Positions 36,804 to 45,346 are shown, counted from the first letter of the stretch. The stretch: 64,000 bases of DNA from Bacillus albus (GCF_001884185.1 NZ_MAOE01000096.1:18814-82813), one strand, 5' to 3'. The notes: generated by a model not told the origin, from the letters alone. Numbers and translations: made by a program.

Positions 36804-38102
36804 TTATTCCAAATCCTTATATATTTTTATAAAGAGTTCTTTTTCATTTTCCCAATTATAATTATTACGGGCAATGAAGCTATTTTCTCTCATTCTCTCT
36901 CTCTCTTCTGGATGTTCTAGTATGTAGTTTACTCCTTCAGCAATGGAAGTCGGATTGTGAGAATCTATACAAATCCCAACATATTCATTTTCCACCACAC
37001 GTTGTATCTCTGGAAAACTACAAGCAACAACCGGAACCCCGCTCATCATATATTCAAATAGTTTATTAGATGAAGCTGAATAATGGTTAAAACAAACATT
37101 ATTTAAAACTTGAAAACCTAAATAAGCGTTCTTCGTATAGTGTAATAATTCATTCACAGGTACTTTCGGAATGAATTTCACTTTATTTTCCAAACCTAAA
37201 TCCAATACCATCTTCTGTAACTCAGGTTTAATACGTCCATCACCAATAAATACAAGCGTGCCCTTTTTAAACATTGGAACTGCTTGTACTAGCTTTTCTA
37301 GACCTCTACCCACTTGAATTCCGCCTTGATATAATAAAATAGGTTCTTCCTGTGGAATCTCTAACACTTCATGCAAATTAATCGAATTACTGTCCTCTGG
37401 TTGTGTTACAAAAGGATAATTATGAATGACCTTAGGGTAAAAGCCATATAAATCTTCCGCATATTTTGCACGAGTATGATTTTCCATGATCATGACATCT
37501 GTATATTTCAGAAAGAATTTCTCCATAATTCCATAAATTTTACTATTGTATCCGGTACGGCTGGTCTGTACCTCATGTGAATCATAGATTAATTTCTTTT
37601 TTCTAAATACTTTCGCACAAAGCCATCCTTGTGGTAGTGTATTTAAATCATTGGAATGATAGAAATCATATTCCTTCTTCAAACCAACCTTAACCATTTG
37701 AATCAGTATGTAAGAGCGTACAATTAATGTCCGTAGCTTTCCCATAGAAAATAATGCACCAAATAACAATATCAAACATGTTATCATTGGGAATTTCCAC
37801 AAACAAAGTGCTGCAATTACTCCAAATAAAAACATTGTAACTATATTTTTCGTTATCAATTGCTTTACTCTTTTTGCTGCACCCAATCCTTTTTGTAAAA
37901 GAGATAGTCGATTATTTACACGTGTTACTGTAAACCCTTCTTTTCGCATCTCCCACTTAGGTAAATCATTTTGTTTCCAATCATGGATACATATCAGGTC
38001 TACTTCATAATCCTCTTCAGCTAAAGCCGTGCATTCTCTTAATACACGAGCATCATTTGTGAAGTGGTTCCATACGAACATACATACTTTCTTCTGTGGC
38101 AT
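36804..38102 (-). CDS. Family 4 glycosyltransferase with central membrane segments
   Basis: 432 residues. GT-B fold: N-terminal WNHFTNDARVLRECTALAEE, and C-terminal LLYQGGIQVGRGLEKL, VFIGDGRIKPEL and SNKLFEYMMSGVPVVACSFPEIQ with the ESNxxxEYM-type donor site. Two hydrophobic segments (about 89-125) suggest membrane association. The start ATG has TGGAGGAAAACG upstream and lies 50 bases inside the preceding glycosyltransferase gene. Donor and acceptor sugars are unknown. It has a 64-base gap to the next gene. Confidence 0.85.
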   Translation of the reverse strand: MPQKKVCMFVWNHFTNDARVLRECTALAEEDYEVDLICIHDWKQNDLPKWEMRKEGFTVTRVNNRLSLLQKGLGAAKRVKQLITKNIVTMFLFGVIAALCLWKFPMITCLILLFGALFSMGKLRTLIVRSYILIQMVKVGLKKEYDFYHSNDLNTLPQGWLCAKVFRKKKLIYDSHEVQTSRTGYNSKIYGIMEKFFLKYTDVMIMENHTRAKYAEDLYGFYPKVIHNYPFVTQPEDSNSINLHEVLEIPQEEPILLYQGGIQVGRGLEKLVQAVPMFKKGTLVFIGDGRIKPELQKMVLDLGLENKVKFIPKVPVNELLHYTKNAYLGFQVLNNVCFNHYSASSNKLFEYMMSGVPVVACSFPEIQRVVENEYVGICIDSHNPTSIAEGVNYILEHPEERERMRENSFIARNNYNWENEKELFIKIYKDLE

Positions 38103-39312
38103 CGTTTTCCTCCATTAAACTTGTTAATACTTTAATATTATTTTTCCATCTCAAATATTGGAAAGCAAATTCATGCCCATTGTTTCCCATTTTCCTACGT
38201 AATATCTCATTTTCAGCTAGTTTAATAATGTGTTCTCCTAATTCTTTAGCTGTTCGATTATTTGAAATTAAACCACATTGAGCTTCATTAATGACTTTTT
38301 CGGCATATCCAGACACATCACCAATAATAGGTTTTTTCATACACATATAATCAATAACCTTTCCCGGCAAAACGGTTTGAAATACTTTTTCATCTACTAA
38401 ACTAACATATGCAATATGTGCCTTTGCAACTTCTTTTAGGGTTTTATTACGACTTTTCGCTTTAATAATTTCTATATTAGAAAGTTTTTTTTCTTTAATA
38501 ACTTCAGCCACCTGATAACTTTTAAACCCATAGCCAATTATTTTAAATTTAATATTTTCCTTTTCTCGTAGATATTCAGCAACCTCAATCAACTTTAGTA
38601 CATCTTGAGCTAACCCGATATTTCCTGTATAAATTACTTCAACTGTTTTAGTACTCGAATCAGTGATAGCTTTTTTAGTTTCTATCATATGTAATTCTTC
38701 TTCTGTTAAAGAGTTGGGCATAAATGATACTTTTTCACGTCTAACCCCTTTTAACTCCAGGTATGGAATAAACCCTGCGCTATTTACAATAATTTGATCA
38801 GCTACACGATATAACATCTTTTCTAAAGCATATGCTATCGATAATACAAACCGATTTGCAAAAACCCCAACTCCTAACAATGATTCTGGCCATAAATCTC
38901 GGACATCTAATAATAATTCAGCTTTCAACTTTTTCTTAGCAAAAAAACCTGCTATACCAATAAAAATAGGCGGAGTTGAAACGAATACATAATCATATTT
39001 TTTATCCATATGGAATATAGCCATAATAAAAAGCATTGTGATTTCTAAATACAAAAATAATCTCCTTAGCATATTATTTGTGTATTTTTTTACTCTTGGT
39101 TTTACTCTTATAACATCTTCGCTATTTATCGATTCTTCATCCCAAAATTCCTTTTTCTTATATAAATTCTCATTTGGATATCTTGGATCAGTAGTCAAGA
39201 TTGTAACATCGTATCCTCTTTCACTTAATTCCAAATAAATATTCTTTATTCTATTTGCCGCGCTTCCAATTTCCGGATAAAAATTTTGTGCTATTACTAA
39301 CACCTTCTTCAT
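38053..39312 (-). CDS. Family 4 glycosyltransferase (WbuB-like)
   Basis: 419 residues. GT-B fold with N-terminal IAQNFYPEIGSAANRIKNIY, DVRDLWPESLLGVG and NSAGFIPYLELKGV, and C-terminal VIYTGNIGLAQDV and VLPGKVIDYMCMKKPIIGD. This pattern resembles WbuB/WcaI-type transferases of O-antigen and capsule loci, often L-fucosamine or similar transferases, but the donor cannot be deduced. First gene of the polymer operon, with the 348-base leader at 39313-39660 containing two tandem 20-base repeats. Confidence 0.85.
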   Translation of the reverse strand: MKKVLVIAQNFYPEIGSAANRIKNIYLELSERGYDVTILTTDPRYPNENLYKKKEFWDEESINSEDVIRVKPRVKKYTNNMLRRLFLYLEITMLFIMAIFHMDKKYDYVFVSTPPIFIGIAGFFAKKKLKAELLLDVRDLWPESLLGVGVFANRFVLSIAYALEKMLYRVADQIIVNSAGFIPYLELKGVRREKVSFMPNSLTEEELHMIETKKAITDSSTKTVEVIYTGNIGLAQDVLKLIEVAEYLREKENIKFKIIGYGFKSYQVAEVIKEKKLSNIEIIKAKSRNKTLKEVAKAHIAYVSLVDEKVFQTVLPGKVIDYMCMKKPIIGDVSGYAEKVINEAQCGLISNNRTAKELGEHIIKLAENEILRRKMGNNGHEFAFQYLRWKNNIKVLTSLMEENDATEESMYVRMEPLHK

Positions 39313-39395
39313 TTCTCTATGTCCCTTCTTCCTCCCATATCAAATAATACCCCATTCCATTTCACCTAATCACTGTCTATTTTTACTATTTTTTA

Positions 39396-39440
39396 ACAAA
39401 GTTCGCTTTAAATTTACAAAGTTCGCTTTAAATTTACAAA
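39396..39440. repeat. Two tandem 20-bp repeats in the leader of the polymer operon
   Basis: ACAAAGTTCGCTTTAAATTT occurs twice head to tail (39396-39415 and 39416-39435), followed by ACAAA. It lies 84-128 bases upstream of the first glycosyltransferase start. Two identical sites at helical-turn spacing could be an operator. The remaining gap 39313-39660 is AT-rich; apart from the mbl terminator I see nothing else in it. Confidence 0.7.
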
Positions 39441-39588
39441 TACAAGGATATCACTAAATCTGACAAAATTGAACCTTTCTAATTGATAATTTAACTTTTC
39501 ACTCCTAATATAAATACAATAGAATATATAAATATAAGAAAAAAACGTAAATTTATCAATATTTACTACTAATTGATCCAATACAAAT

Positions 39589-39630
39589 AAACCTTAAACA
39601 GTAGATAATAAAGCCAACTGTTTAAGGTTT
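39589..39630 (-). terminator. mbl terminator
   Basis: A perfect 14-bp stem AAACCTTAAACAGT (39589-39602) with its complement at 39617-39630, 14-base loop, 31 bases after the mbl stop. No strong U run follows, so the efficiency is uncertain. Confidence 0.7.
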
Positions 39631-39660
39631 ACAGTATTTCACAACATATTAGTTTAATAT

Positions 39661-40662
39661 TTATCGCAAAGCACGACGTGGTAATTTATCAATATTCTCT
39701 AACATGATACCTGTACCAACCGCAACGCAGTGCATTGGGTTTTCAGCAATTAATACTGGTACCTTTAGTTCTTCTGCTAGAAGCATGTCAATGCCGTGTA
39801 GTAAAGCTCCACCGCCTGTTAGAATAACACCACGATCGATAATGTCCGCAGATAATTCTGGTGGTGTACGCTCTAGTACGCCTTTTGCAGCTTGTACAAT
39901 AACAGCTGCATTTTCTTTTAATGCTTCTGTAATTTCTTCAGAGCATACTGTAATTGTACGTGGTAAACCTGTTACCATGTCACGCCCGCGAATTTCAAGT
40001 TCTTCGCTACGTGCACCTGGGAATACTGTACCAACTTTAATTTTAATATCTTCTGAAGTACGTTCTCCGATTAATAGCTTATACTTACGTTTAATGTAGT
40101 TTAAGATCTCCATATCAAACTTATCGCCAGCCATTTTGATAGAGGAAGAGGTAACAATATCACCCATAGATAGTACAGCGATATCCGTTGTACCTCCACC
40201 AATATCAACAACCATGTTACCGCTTGGCTGGAAGATTTCCATACCAGCACCAACTGCGGCTACTTTCGGTTCTTCTTCTAAAAATACTGTTTTACCACCT
40301 GAACGTTCAGCAGCCTCACGAATTGCTTTTTGTTCTACTGATGTAATATTTGTTGGACAACAAATTAAAATGCGAGGTTTTGAAAAGAAGCTCTTTACGT
40401 CCAATTTATTAATGAAATACTTTAACATTGCTTCTGTAATTTCGAAATCTGCGATTACACCATCTTTTAGTGGACGAATGGCTACAATATTACCAGGCGT
40501 ACGTCCCACCATACTTCTTGCTTCTTCACCTACTGCTAATACTTTACCTGTGTTACGATCAATAGCAACAACAGATGGCTCATTTAATACAATACCCTTA
40601 CCTTTAACATGGATCAATACGTTAGCCGTACCTAGGTCAATTCCGATATCTCGCGCAAACAT
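39661..40662 (-). CDS. mbl: MreB-like cytoskeletal protein Mbl
   Basis: 333 residues from the ATG at 40662 (MFARDIGIDLGTANVLIHVKG), matching Mbl of B. subtilis; the longer frame starting at 40689 is rejected. Actin-fold ATP site: phosphate-1 DLGTAN, VVDIGGGTTDIAVLS, and ILTGGGALLHGIDM. It forms membrane-bound filaments that guide lateral cell-wall synthesis. GAGGAGG lies 11 bases upstream. Follows spoIIID on the same strand as in B. subtilis. The flhO/flhP genes that follow it there are replaced here by the polymer block. Confidence 0.95.
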   Translation of the reverse strand: MFARDIGIDLGTANVLIHVKGKGIVLNEPSVVAIDRNTGKVLAVGEEARSMVGRTPGNIVAIRPLKDGVIADFEITEAMLKYFINKLDVKSFFSKPRILICCPTNITSVEQKAIREAAERSGGKTVFLEEEPKVAAVGAGMEIFQPSGNMVVDIGGGTTDIAVLSMGDIVTSSSIKMAGDKFDMEILNYIKRKYKLLIGERTSEDIKIKVGTVFPGARSEELEIRGRDMVTGLPRTITVCSEEITEALKENAAVIVQAAKGVLERTPPELSADIIDRGVILTGGGALLHGIDMLLAEELKVPVLIAENPMHCVAVGTGIMLENIDKLPRRALR

Positions 40663-40823
40663 TCCCGTTTTTTCCTCCTCGATATTCAAAATCAGGTTAT
40701 ACCCGAATTCTTTTACACCTAATTTCTGATTTTATCATAAATTTAACAGAAACGTAATATTCGCAAAAAGAATTCTTCTGAAAAATATTACCGAATTGAA
40801 ACGGAATGTTCACGATTGTACCT

Positions 40824-41096
40824 TTATTGACGTACCGGCTTTTCTACATCTTCTTTTCTATACTTTTGTTTTGTTGCTTCTCCGCCTCTTAAATGACGAA
40901 TAGACTTATGATAATCAAGAATTTCTTTCACTTCATTTGCGAGCTCTGGATTAATTTCTGGTAGACGTTCCGTTAAATCTTTATGGACTGTACTCTTTGA
41001 TACCCCAAATTCCTTTGCAATGACACGCACTGTCTTTCTTGTCTCCACGATATACTTACCAATCTTGATAGTTCTCTCTTTGATGTAATCGTGCAC
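40824..41096 (-). CDS. spoIIID: Sporulation transcription factor SpoIIID
   Basis: 90 residues from the GTG at 41096 (VHDYIKERTIKIG), with GGGAGGCGAGTG upstream. The longer frame from 41222 is rejected because the family starts at this Val. Helix-turn-helix TVRVIAKEFGVSKSTVHKDL at 22-41 and basic C-terminal end. SpoIIID acts in the mother cell during sporulation as activator and repressor of SigE genes. Slightly longer than the B. subtilis protein at the C-terminus. Followed by mbl after 161 bases. Confidence 0.95.
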   Translation of the reverse strand: MHDYIKERTIKIGKYIVETRKTVRVIAKEFGVSKSTVHKDLTERLPEINPELANEVKEILDYHKSIRHLRGGEATKQKYRKEDVEKPVRQ

Positions 41097-41389
41097 ACCA
41101 CTCGCCTCCCTAAATTGGATGTGAGAAGGGTGAAATGAGCCTCGCTGCATATGACTAAGAAGTAAGTGTGAGTGCTGTTTGTAAGCGTTAAATATTCTTG
41201 GATTTATAATAAAATGATTCACGATTTCTCACCTCAAACACTCTCTTTGCTTTGGTTTATACCATTGTATTGCCCGTGCTACTGATATATGCTACATGTT
41301 CAATATTTTTACAGAGAAGATGCTACAAATTTAGTATTTTATCTATACATAACCCAATATCAGCACAAAACACCTTAAGATAAAAAAAT

Positions 41390-41432
41390 AAGAGTATGTG
41401 GTATTTAATTGAAATCAAATACCACATACTCT
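41390..41432 (-). terminator. Terminator of the polysaccharide deacetylase gene
   Basis: A perfect 17-bp stem (41390-41406 with 41416-41432), 9-base loop, then A/T-rich flanks giving a U run on the minus strand. Confidence 0.88.
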
Positions 41433-41441
41433 TTATCTCGA

Positions 41442-42290
41442 TTATTTATCTTGTTTACCATAATTCCCTTTTACTATTTCAGCGAATGCTTTTATATCTA
41501 AATCTGCCTTAATAACAAAACGATTAACTTTTAATATATCACTTTCTTTAGTAGCATAATCAGATGTGTTTACAAATGCCATCTGGAATTTAGAATCCTT
41601 TAATTCTTTAACCATCTTATCATTGTATTTTCCAAACGGATAAGAAAGGTAATCTGTCTTTAAAGCGTCTTTACTCTTTAAAATGTCATTTTTAATTTCC
41701 GCACTATTCTTATTAAGTACCACAGCTTCTCCTTTTTCTAATTTATGCAGAGAATCAGTATGGCTACCAAATTCAAAAACATCTCGCATTTTATCCATTT
41801 CAGATTTACTTAGAGCTTGAATTTTCTTAGGATCAAATTTCTCTTCTTGATTGTTAATTCTTGATGTAACAGCAAAGGAAATTGCATGCATTTTATATTT
41901 TTTTAAGATAGGATATGCATAAATATAATTTGACTTTGATGCATCATCAAAAGTAATTAAAACACTTTTTTCTGGAAGATTCTTTTTATTTTTTATAAAT
42001 CCCTCTAATTCTTTTGCAGTAATTGCTCTATAATTATTATCCGCTAAATATTTTATTTGTTTCTCAAATTGCTCCACCGCTAAAACTGTTCCTTTATTTT
42101 TAAAAGCTTCACTATTTTCTTTTTCAGTTCCCTTTAGTAAATGATGATATAATAAAACGGGCACTTTCTCCTGCTTACCTGCAGCATTCATTTTATTAAA
42201 AATAAAAAATCCAATCCCAGCAATTAGCGCTACTACAACCGCTATTAAAATAAATAATTTTTTCGAACTTTTGCTTTCTCTTGCTTTCAA
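41442..42290 (-). CDS. Membrane-anchored polysaccharide deacetylase (NodB/IcaB-like)
   Basis: 282 residues. N-terminal anchor (KLFILIAVVVALIAGIGFFIF), then PVLLYHHLL and a NodB domain: VLITFDDASKSNY (metal Asp pair), FEFGSHTDSLHKL (HxxxxxH) and LSYPFGKYND. This resembles the IcaB/PgaB-type subgroup acting on extracellular N-acetylated sugars. The substrate is not clear; candidates are peptidoglycan or the neighbouring surface polymer. Single-gene transcript, located between spoIIID and a tiny membrane protein gene. Confidence 0.85.
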   Translation of the reverse strand: MKARESKSSKKLFILIAVVVALIAGIGFFIFNKMNAAGKQEKVPVLLYHHLLKGTEKENSEAFKNKGTVLAVEQFEKQIKYLADNNYRAITAKELEGFIKNKKNLPEKSVLITFDDASKSNYIYAYPILKKYKMHAISFAVTSRINNQEEKFDPKKIQALSKSEMDKMRDVFEFGSHTDSLHKLEKGEAVVLNKNSAEIKNDILKSKDALKTDYLSYPFGKYNDKMVKELKDSKFQMAFVNTSDYATKESDILKVNRFVIKADLDIKAFAEIVKGNYGKQDK

Positions 42291-42437
42291 TTTAAAACTT
42301 CCCCCTCAACCACAACAAAAAAACACAGTATTTTAGAGCCCTACTGTATTCAAATATCGTTTTCTTATGTAAAAAAATCACAATTAGTATTATACGACCT
42401 AGCTTTAAAAATTCCAATAGGTGTACCAAAAGAAAAA

Positions 42438-42458
42438 GACACTCTTTCTTAGAGTGTC
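42438..42458 (-). terminator. Terminator of the 44-residue gene
   Basis: GACACTCT (42438-42445) pairs with AGAGTGTC (42451-42458); on the minus strand UUUUUCUUUU follows. The stem overlaps the stop codon of the small gene. Confidence 0.85.
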
Positions 42459-42591
42459 ATTCTTCTCCTTCTAATTCTTCTTCTAACAATTGATGGTGGG
42501 GAACCTCTTTCTTACTAGCAATGTAATAATATAACGTGAATAACACAAACAATAAAATAATAGCAGTCGACAGAACAAACAATAATGACAC
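42457..42591 (-). CDS. 44-residue single-pass membrane protein
   Basis: Not found by an ATG search. From the GTG at 42591 the frame reads MSLLFVLSTAIILLFVLFTL, then YYYIASKK and an acidic tail (EEELEGEE). A strong GGGAGGGG ribosome site lies 5 bases upstream, and a terminator overlaps its stop. It has one membrane segment with an acidic cytosolic or extracellular tail. It is placed between the deacetylase and spoIIQ. No family recognised. The combination of ribosome site, composition and terminator makes it very likely a real gene. The rest of the 442-base gap (42291-42732) is AT-rich with no other feature. Confidence 0.75.
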   Translation of the reverse strand: MSLLFVLSTAIILLFVLFTLYYYIASKKEVPHHQLLEEELEGEE

Positions 42592-42690
42592 AGTATCCCC
42601 TCCCTTTTGTAATATATATTCGAGAATCTCGTCATTTTTCCTTGTTATTGCAACTTTTTTCTCGAAATTGATTATTTTTATATAAAAATA

Positions 42691-42725
42691 AAAAAATCAG
42701 TTCTCCTAGTGAGAACTGATTTTTT
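42691..42725 (-). terminator. spoIIQ terminator
   Basis: A perfect 15-bp stem (42691-42705 with 42711-42725), 5-base loop, A/T runs both sides. Confidence 0.9.
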
Positions 42726-42732
42726 CACTTTT

Positions 42733-43638
42733 TTATTCTTGTGAAGAAGAACTGTTAGATGATTCTGTAGAACCATTTGTTGATTTTTCTTCTTTCTTCG
42801 GTTCTTCTTTTTTGTCACTAGTCGAACCGCTAGTTGATTTCTCTTCTTTTTGAGACTTGTCTTCTGTTTTATTTTCTGGTGTCGTGCTCGTTGACTTCTC
42901 TTCTTTTTGAGATTTGTCTTCAGCTTTTTTACCAGAAGCATTCGTTGCTTTTGCAGCACCTGCATCAGCTTTAATTTCTGCTACTGACTTATTTAAGTAG
43001 CGCTCAGGGTTCACAGCCACATTGTCTTTACGTACTTCAAAGTGAACGTGAGAACCTGCTTCTTTATTCATTGCACTTAGACCGGATTTTCCTAATACTT
43101 CACCTTGTACAACTCGTGCACCTTTTTCTACTTTTACACTGCCTAAGCTTTGATAAGAGGCTGCTACACCATTTCCACTATCAACTGTTACAACATAACC
43201 AAGAAGTGAATCTTTTTCAGCTTTCGTTACTGTACCACTTAAAGCAGCTGTAACATTGAATTCTTTTCCATTCTTCGCAGCAATGTCAATTCCTTTGTTT
43301 GGGGAATATGTGTTGTTATAAAAGACAAGTGCTTTTTCTTGTTCCGCCTCTGTTGCTGCATCTTCATAGAACTTCTTCTGTACGACTACTTCCGCATTAG
43401 CAGGAGCTGGCATTTTCACTACTTCTGAAGATTTCGTTACTGGTACTGCTGGATCTTCCGATTGTGTATACGGTGTCGCTTGATCTTGGTTCGGAGTCTT
43501 CTTCGGATTAGCTCCTTGGAACCATAGCGCAACCATTAAAATTACCGCTGCACAAGCAATGTATAGTGCCGGAAATACCCATCTTTTTTGAAATAAATGT
43601 ACTACCTTTTGCGATTTTTTATTATTTCTTCCTCTCAT
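42733..43638 (-). CDS. spoIIQ: Forespore protein SpoIIQ (LytM-like)
   Basis: 301 residues. One membrane segment (PALYIACAAVILMVALWF) then an M23/LytM domain: YSPNKGIDIAAKNG and AGSHVHFEVRK. The first metal-binding His of active M23 peptidases is Asn here (NKGID), so it is probably a non-enzymatic scaffold as in B. subtilis, where SpoIIQ pairs with SpoIIIAH across the forespore membranes. The C-terminal 75 residues are a hydrophilic tail with a repeated EDKSQKEEKSTS block. A SigF-type promoter is visible just upstream. Confidence 0.92.
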   Translation of the reverse strand: MRGRNNKKSQKVVHLFQKRWVFPALYIACAAVILMVALWFQGANPKKTPNQDQATPYTQSEDPAVPVTKSSEVVKMPAPANAEVVVQKKFYEDAATEAEQEKALVFYNNTYSPNKGIDIAAKNGKEFNVTAALSGTVTKAEKDSLLGYVVTVDSGNGVAASYQSLGSVKVEKGARVVQGEVLGKSGLSAMNKEAGSHVHFEVRKDNVAVNPERYLNKSVAEIKADAGAAKATNASGKKAEDKSQKEEKSTSTTPENKTEDKSQKEEKSTSGSTSDKKEEPKKEEKSTNGSTESSNSSSSQE

Positions 43639-43659
43639 TCCATCATCACCTCAGCAATC

Positions 43660-43688
43660 ATTTTGAACAATATTCACGTATCCTATAC
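43660..43688 (-). promoter_or_regulatory. SigF-type promoter of spoIIQ
   Basis: On the minus strand, GTATA (43688-43684) and GTTCAAAAT (43668-43660) are separated by 15 bases, close to the SigF consensus (GYATA, N15, GGNNANAAT). The ribosome site GAGGTGATG begins only a few bases downstream. Confidence 0.5.
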
Positions 43689-43773
43689 AACGTATAACTA
43701 ATTAATTTTCGACAAAATCTGTAAAAATATGTATAGGAATTGTAAAATTTCCGAGGAAATGATTGAAAAAAGA

Positions 43774-43801
43774 AAAAACTGAGCGTTTCAGCTCAGTTTT
43801 T
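43774..43801. terminator. Terminator of the ABC-2 exporter operon
   Basis: A perfect 11-bp stem AAAAACTGAGC (43774-43784) with GCTCAGTTTTT (43791-43801), A/T runs both sides; it overlaps the permease stop. Confidence 0.9.
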
Positions 43802-44504
43802 AGTCCAATTGTTTCTTTTTATATACGATTAAACATGCAATAAGTGAAATAACGAGCCACACTCCAACATTTAGCATATGCCCACTAATACTACTAAACC
43901 CAGCACCATCTACTAAGCTTTTAATCGCTTTTTCAAGATGAGATGTTGGAAGATAACTAATCATTGTCTTAATCATTTTATTTTCAACCATTGGTTCAAA
44001 TTGTACAGCTAAATACATCGTCATTAATATCGGCATTCCAATTAGTGATGTTTGCGGGACAGACTCAGCTAGTAACCCAATCACTGTTCCAATTAAGATA
44101 AATAGAATTGTTCCACATAAGAAAAGAAATGCTAGCAATAAGAGATTGCCACTTAATTGATCTAGAATGAATAAGTTTACAATGGAAATACCTAACGTTA
44201 AACATGCTGTTAATATACTTTTACCAAGAAGGACTTCAACAGAAGAAGCCGGTGATAGCATTAACACACGTAACGTATGTTTTTCTTTCTCTTCTGCAAT
44301 TACCATCGATTGAACAAACCCTGCTACAAATAGAAAGGACATTAAAGTAATAATACCAACCCCCATACGCCCTTCTCCAAATCTGCTAAATATAAATGCA
44401 AATATAATCGGTAAAGATGCCATTAGCAACACTTGTGAATTCGTCCTAAAATCTTGTACTTCTTTTCTAAAAATAGCTGATACACGTCTCATTGAAAATG
44501 TCAT
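43800..44504 (-). CDS. ABC-2 type exporter permease
   Basis: 234 residues with six membrane segments (among them MASLPIIFAFIFSRF, IITLMSFLFVAGFVQSMVIAEE, LTLGISIVNLFIL). VIAEEKEKHTLRVLMLSPASSVE is the conserved cytosolic loop of ABC-2 (NatB/YhaP-type) permeases. The ATG overlaps the stop of the ATPase gene by one base (TAATG). The substrate is unknown; such pairs export drugs, lipids or peptides. The operon's probable regulator, an ABC/LytTR fusion, is encoded upstream. Confidence 0.88.
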   Translation of the reverse strand: MTFSMRRVSAIFRKEVQDFRTNSQVLLMASLPIIFAFIFSRFGEGRMGVGIITLMSFLFVAGFVQSMVIAEEKEKHTLRVLMLSPASSVEVLLGKSILTACLTLGISIVNLFILDQLSGNLLLLAFLFLCGTILFILIGTVIGLLAESVPQTSLIGMPILMTMYLAVQFEPMVENKMIKTMISYLPTSHLEKAIKSLVDGAGFSSISGHMLNVGVWLVISLIACLIVYKKKQLD

Positions 44505-45346
44505 TATAATCCCCTCCCAGTAACTTCAATAAAGATATCGCCTAGCGTTGGTTCATGTGAATGAATCGATAGTAATTCACCTTTTTTCATCCATTCTGAA
44601 ATACGTTTTGCACCTAATTCATCTTTTTGTACCATTTCTTTCTTCTTATCCTTTAACACGACTTGTATTTGATCTTTCGCGTATTGTAAGCGAAGGTTCT
44701 CCGGTGTATCAAGCGCTACAATTTCTCCGCCACATAGAAAGGCAATGCGGTTACAAAGCGTTTCTGCTTCATCCATGTTGTGAGTCGTTAAGAAAATTGT
44801 CGTTCCTTCTTTATTTAAGTCTTTTAAGATTTTATGAATGTTTTGTACGTTAACTGGGTCAAGTGCCGATGTTGGTTCGTCTAAGAAGAGGATATCTGGT
44901 TTATGAAGAATTGCTCTAGCTAATGTAACGCGCTGCTTCATTCCCTTTGATAGTTTCTTTACTAATGTTTTTTTATCATCTAATAAATTTACTTGTGCTA
45001 GTACTTCATCAATTCGCTCTTTTTTACAATCATATAAGTCACAAAATAATAGTAAGTTATCATAAATGCTAAGTCTCTCATATAAACCGCTGTTGTCTGT
45101 TAAAATACCAATTTGTTTGTAATCGATGCTGCTTGGGCCTGTAATATCTTTTCCTAGTACCCTTACCGTTCCAACGCTATGAAGTAATTGAGAAGTTAAG
45201 ATCTTTACTGTTGTCGTTTTTCCTGATCCACTCGGTCCGAGGAATCCAAAAATTTCTCCTTGCTTCACTTCAATATTTACATTTCGAAGTGCTGTTTTTT
45301 CGTTGAAACTTTTCATTACATCTTTCATTTCAATTGCCAATGTCAT
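44504..45346 (-). CDS. ABC exporter ATPase
   Basis: 280 residues from the ATG at 45346 (MTLAIEMKDVMKSF), with AAAGGGGATGACGAG upstream; a longer frame to 45430 is rejected. Walker A GPSGSGKTT, LSKGMKQRVTLARAI signature, Walker B ILFLDEPTSALDP, and switch His in TTHNMDEAE. The C-terminal 70 residues are the usual NatA-like extension. It drives the ABC-2 permease next to it. The gap to the LytTR gene holds a palindrome at 45465-45491. Confidence 0.92.
   Translation of the reverse strand: MTLAIEMKDVMKSFNEKTALRNVNIEVKQGEIFGFLGPSGSGKTTTVKILTSQLLHSVGTVRVLGKDITGPSSIDYKQIGILTDNSGLYERLSIYDNLLLFCDLYDCKKERIDEVLAQVNLLDDKKTLVKKLSKGMKQRVTLARAILHKPDILFLDEPTSALDPVNVQNIHKILKDLNKEGTTIFLTTHNMDEAETLCNRIAFLCGGEIVALDTPENLRLQYAKDQIQVVLKDKKKEMVQKDELGAKRISEWMKKGELLSIHSHEPTLGDIFIEVTGRGL

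Noticed and set aside
41097-41222. N-terminal extension of spoIIID from an ATG at 41222
   Set aside because: The family starts at the GTG at 41096, which has its own ribosome site. The extension has no family match.
42678-42965. Minus-strand ORF of 95 residues overlapping spoIIQ
   Set aside because: It is a shifted frame of the low-complexity spoIIQ tail (Lys/Gln/Asn-rich). No separate start signal, and it runs past the terminator.
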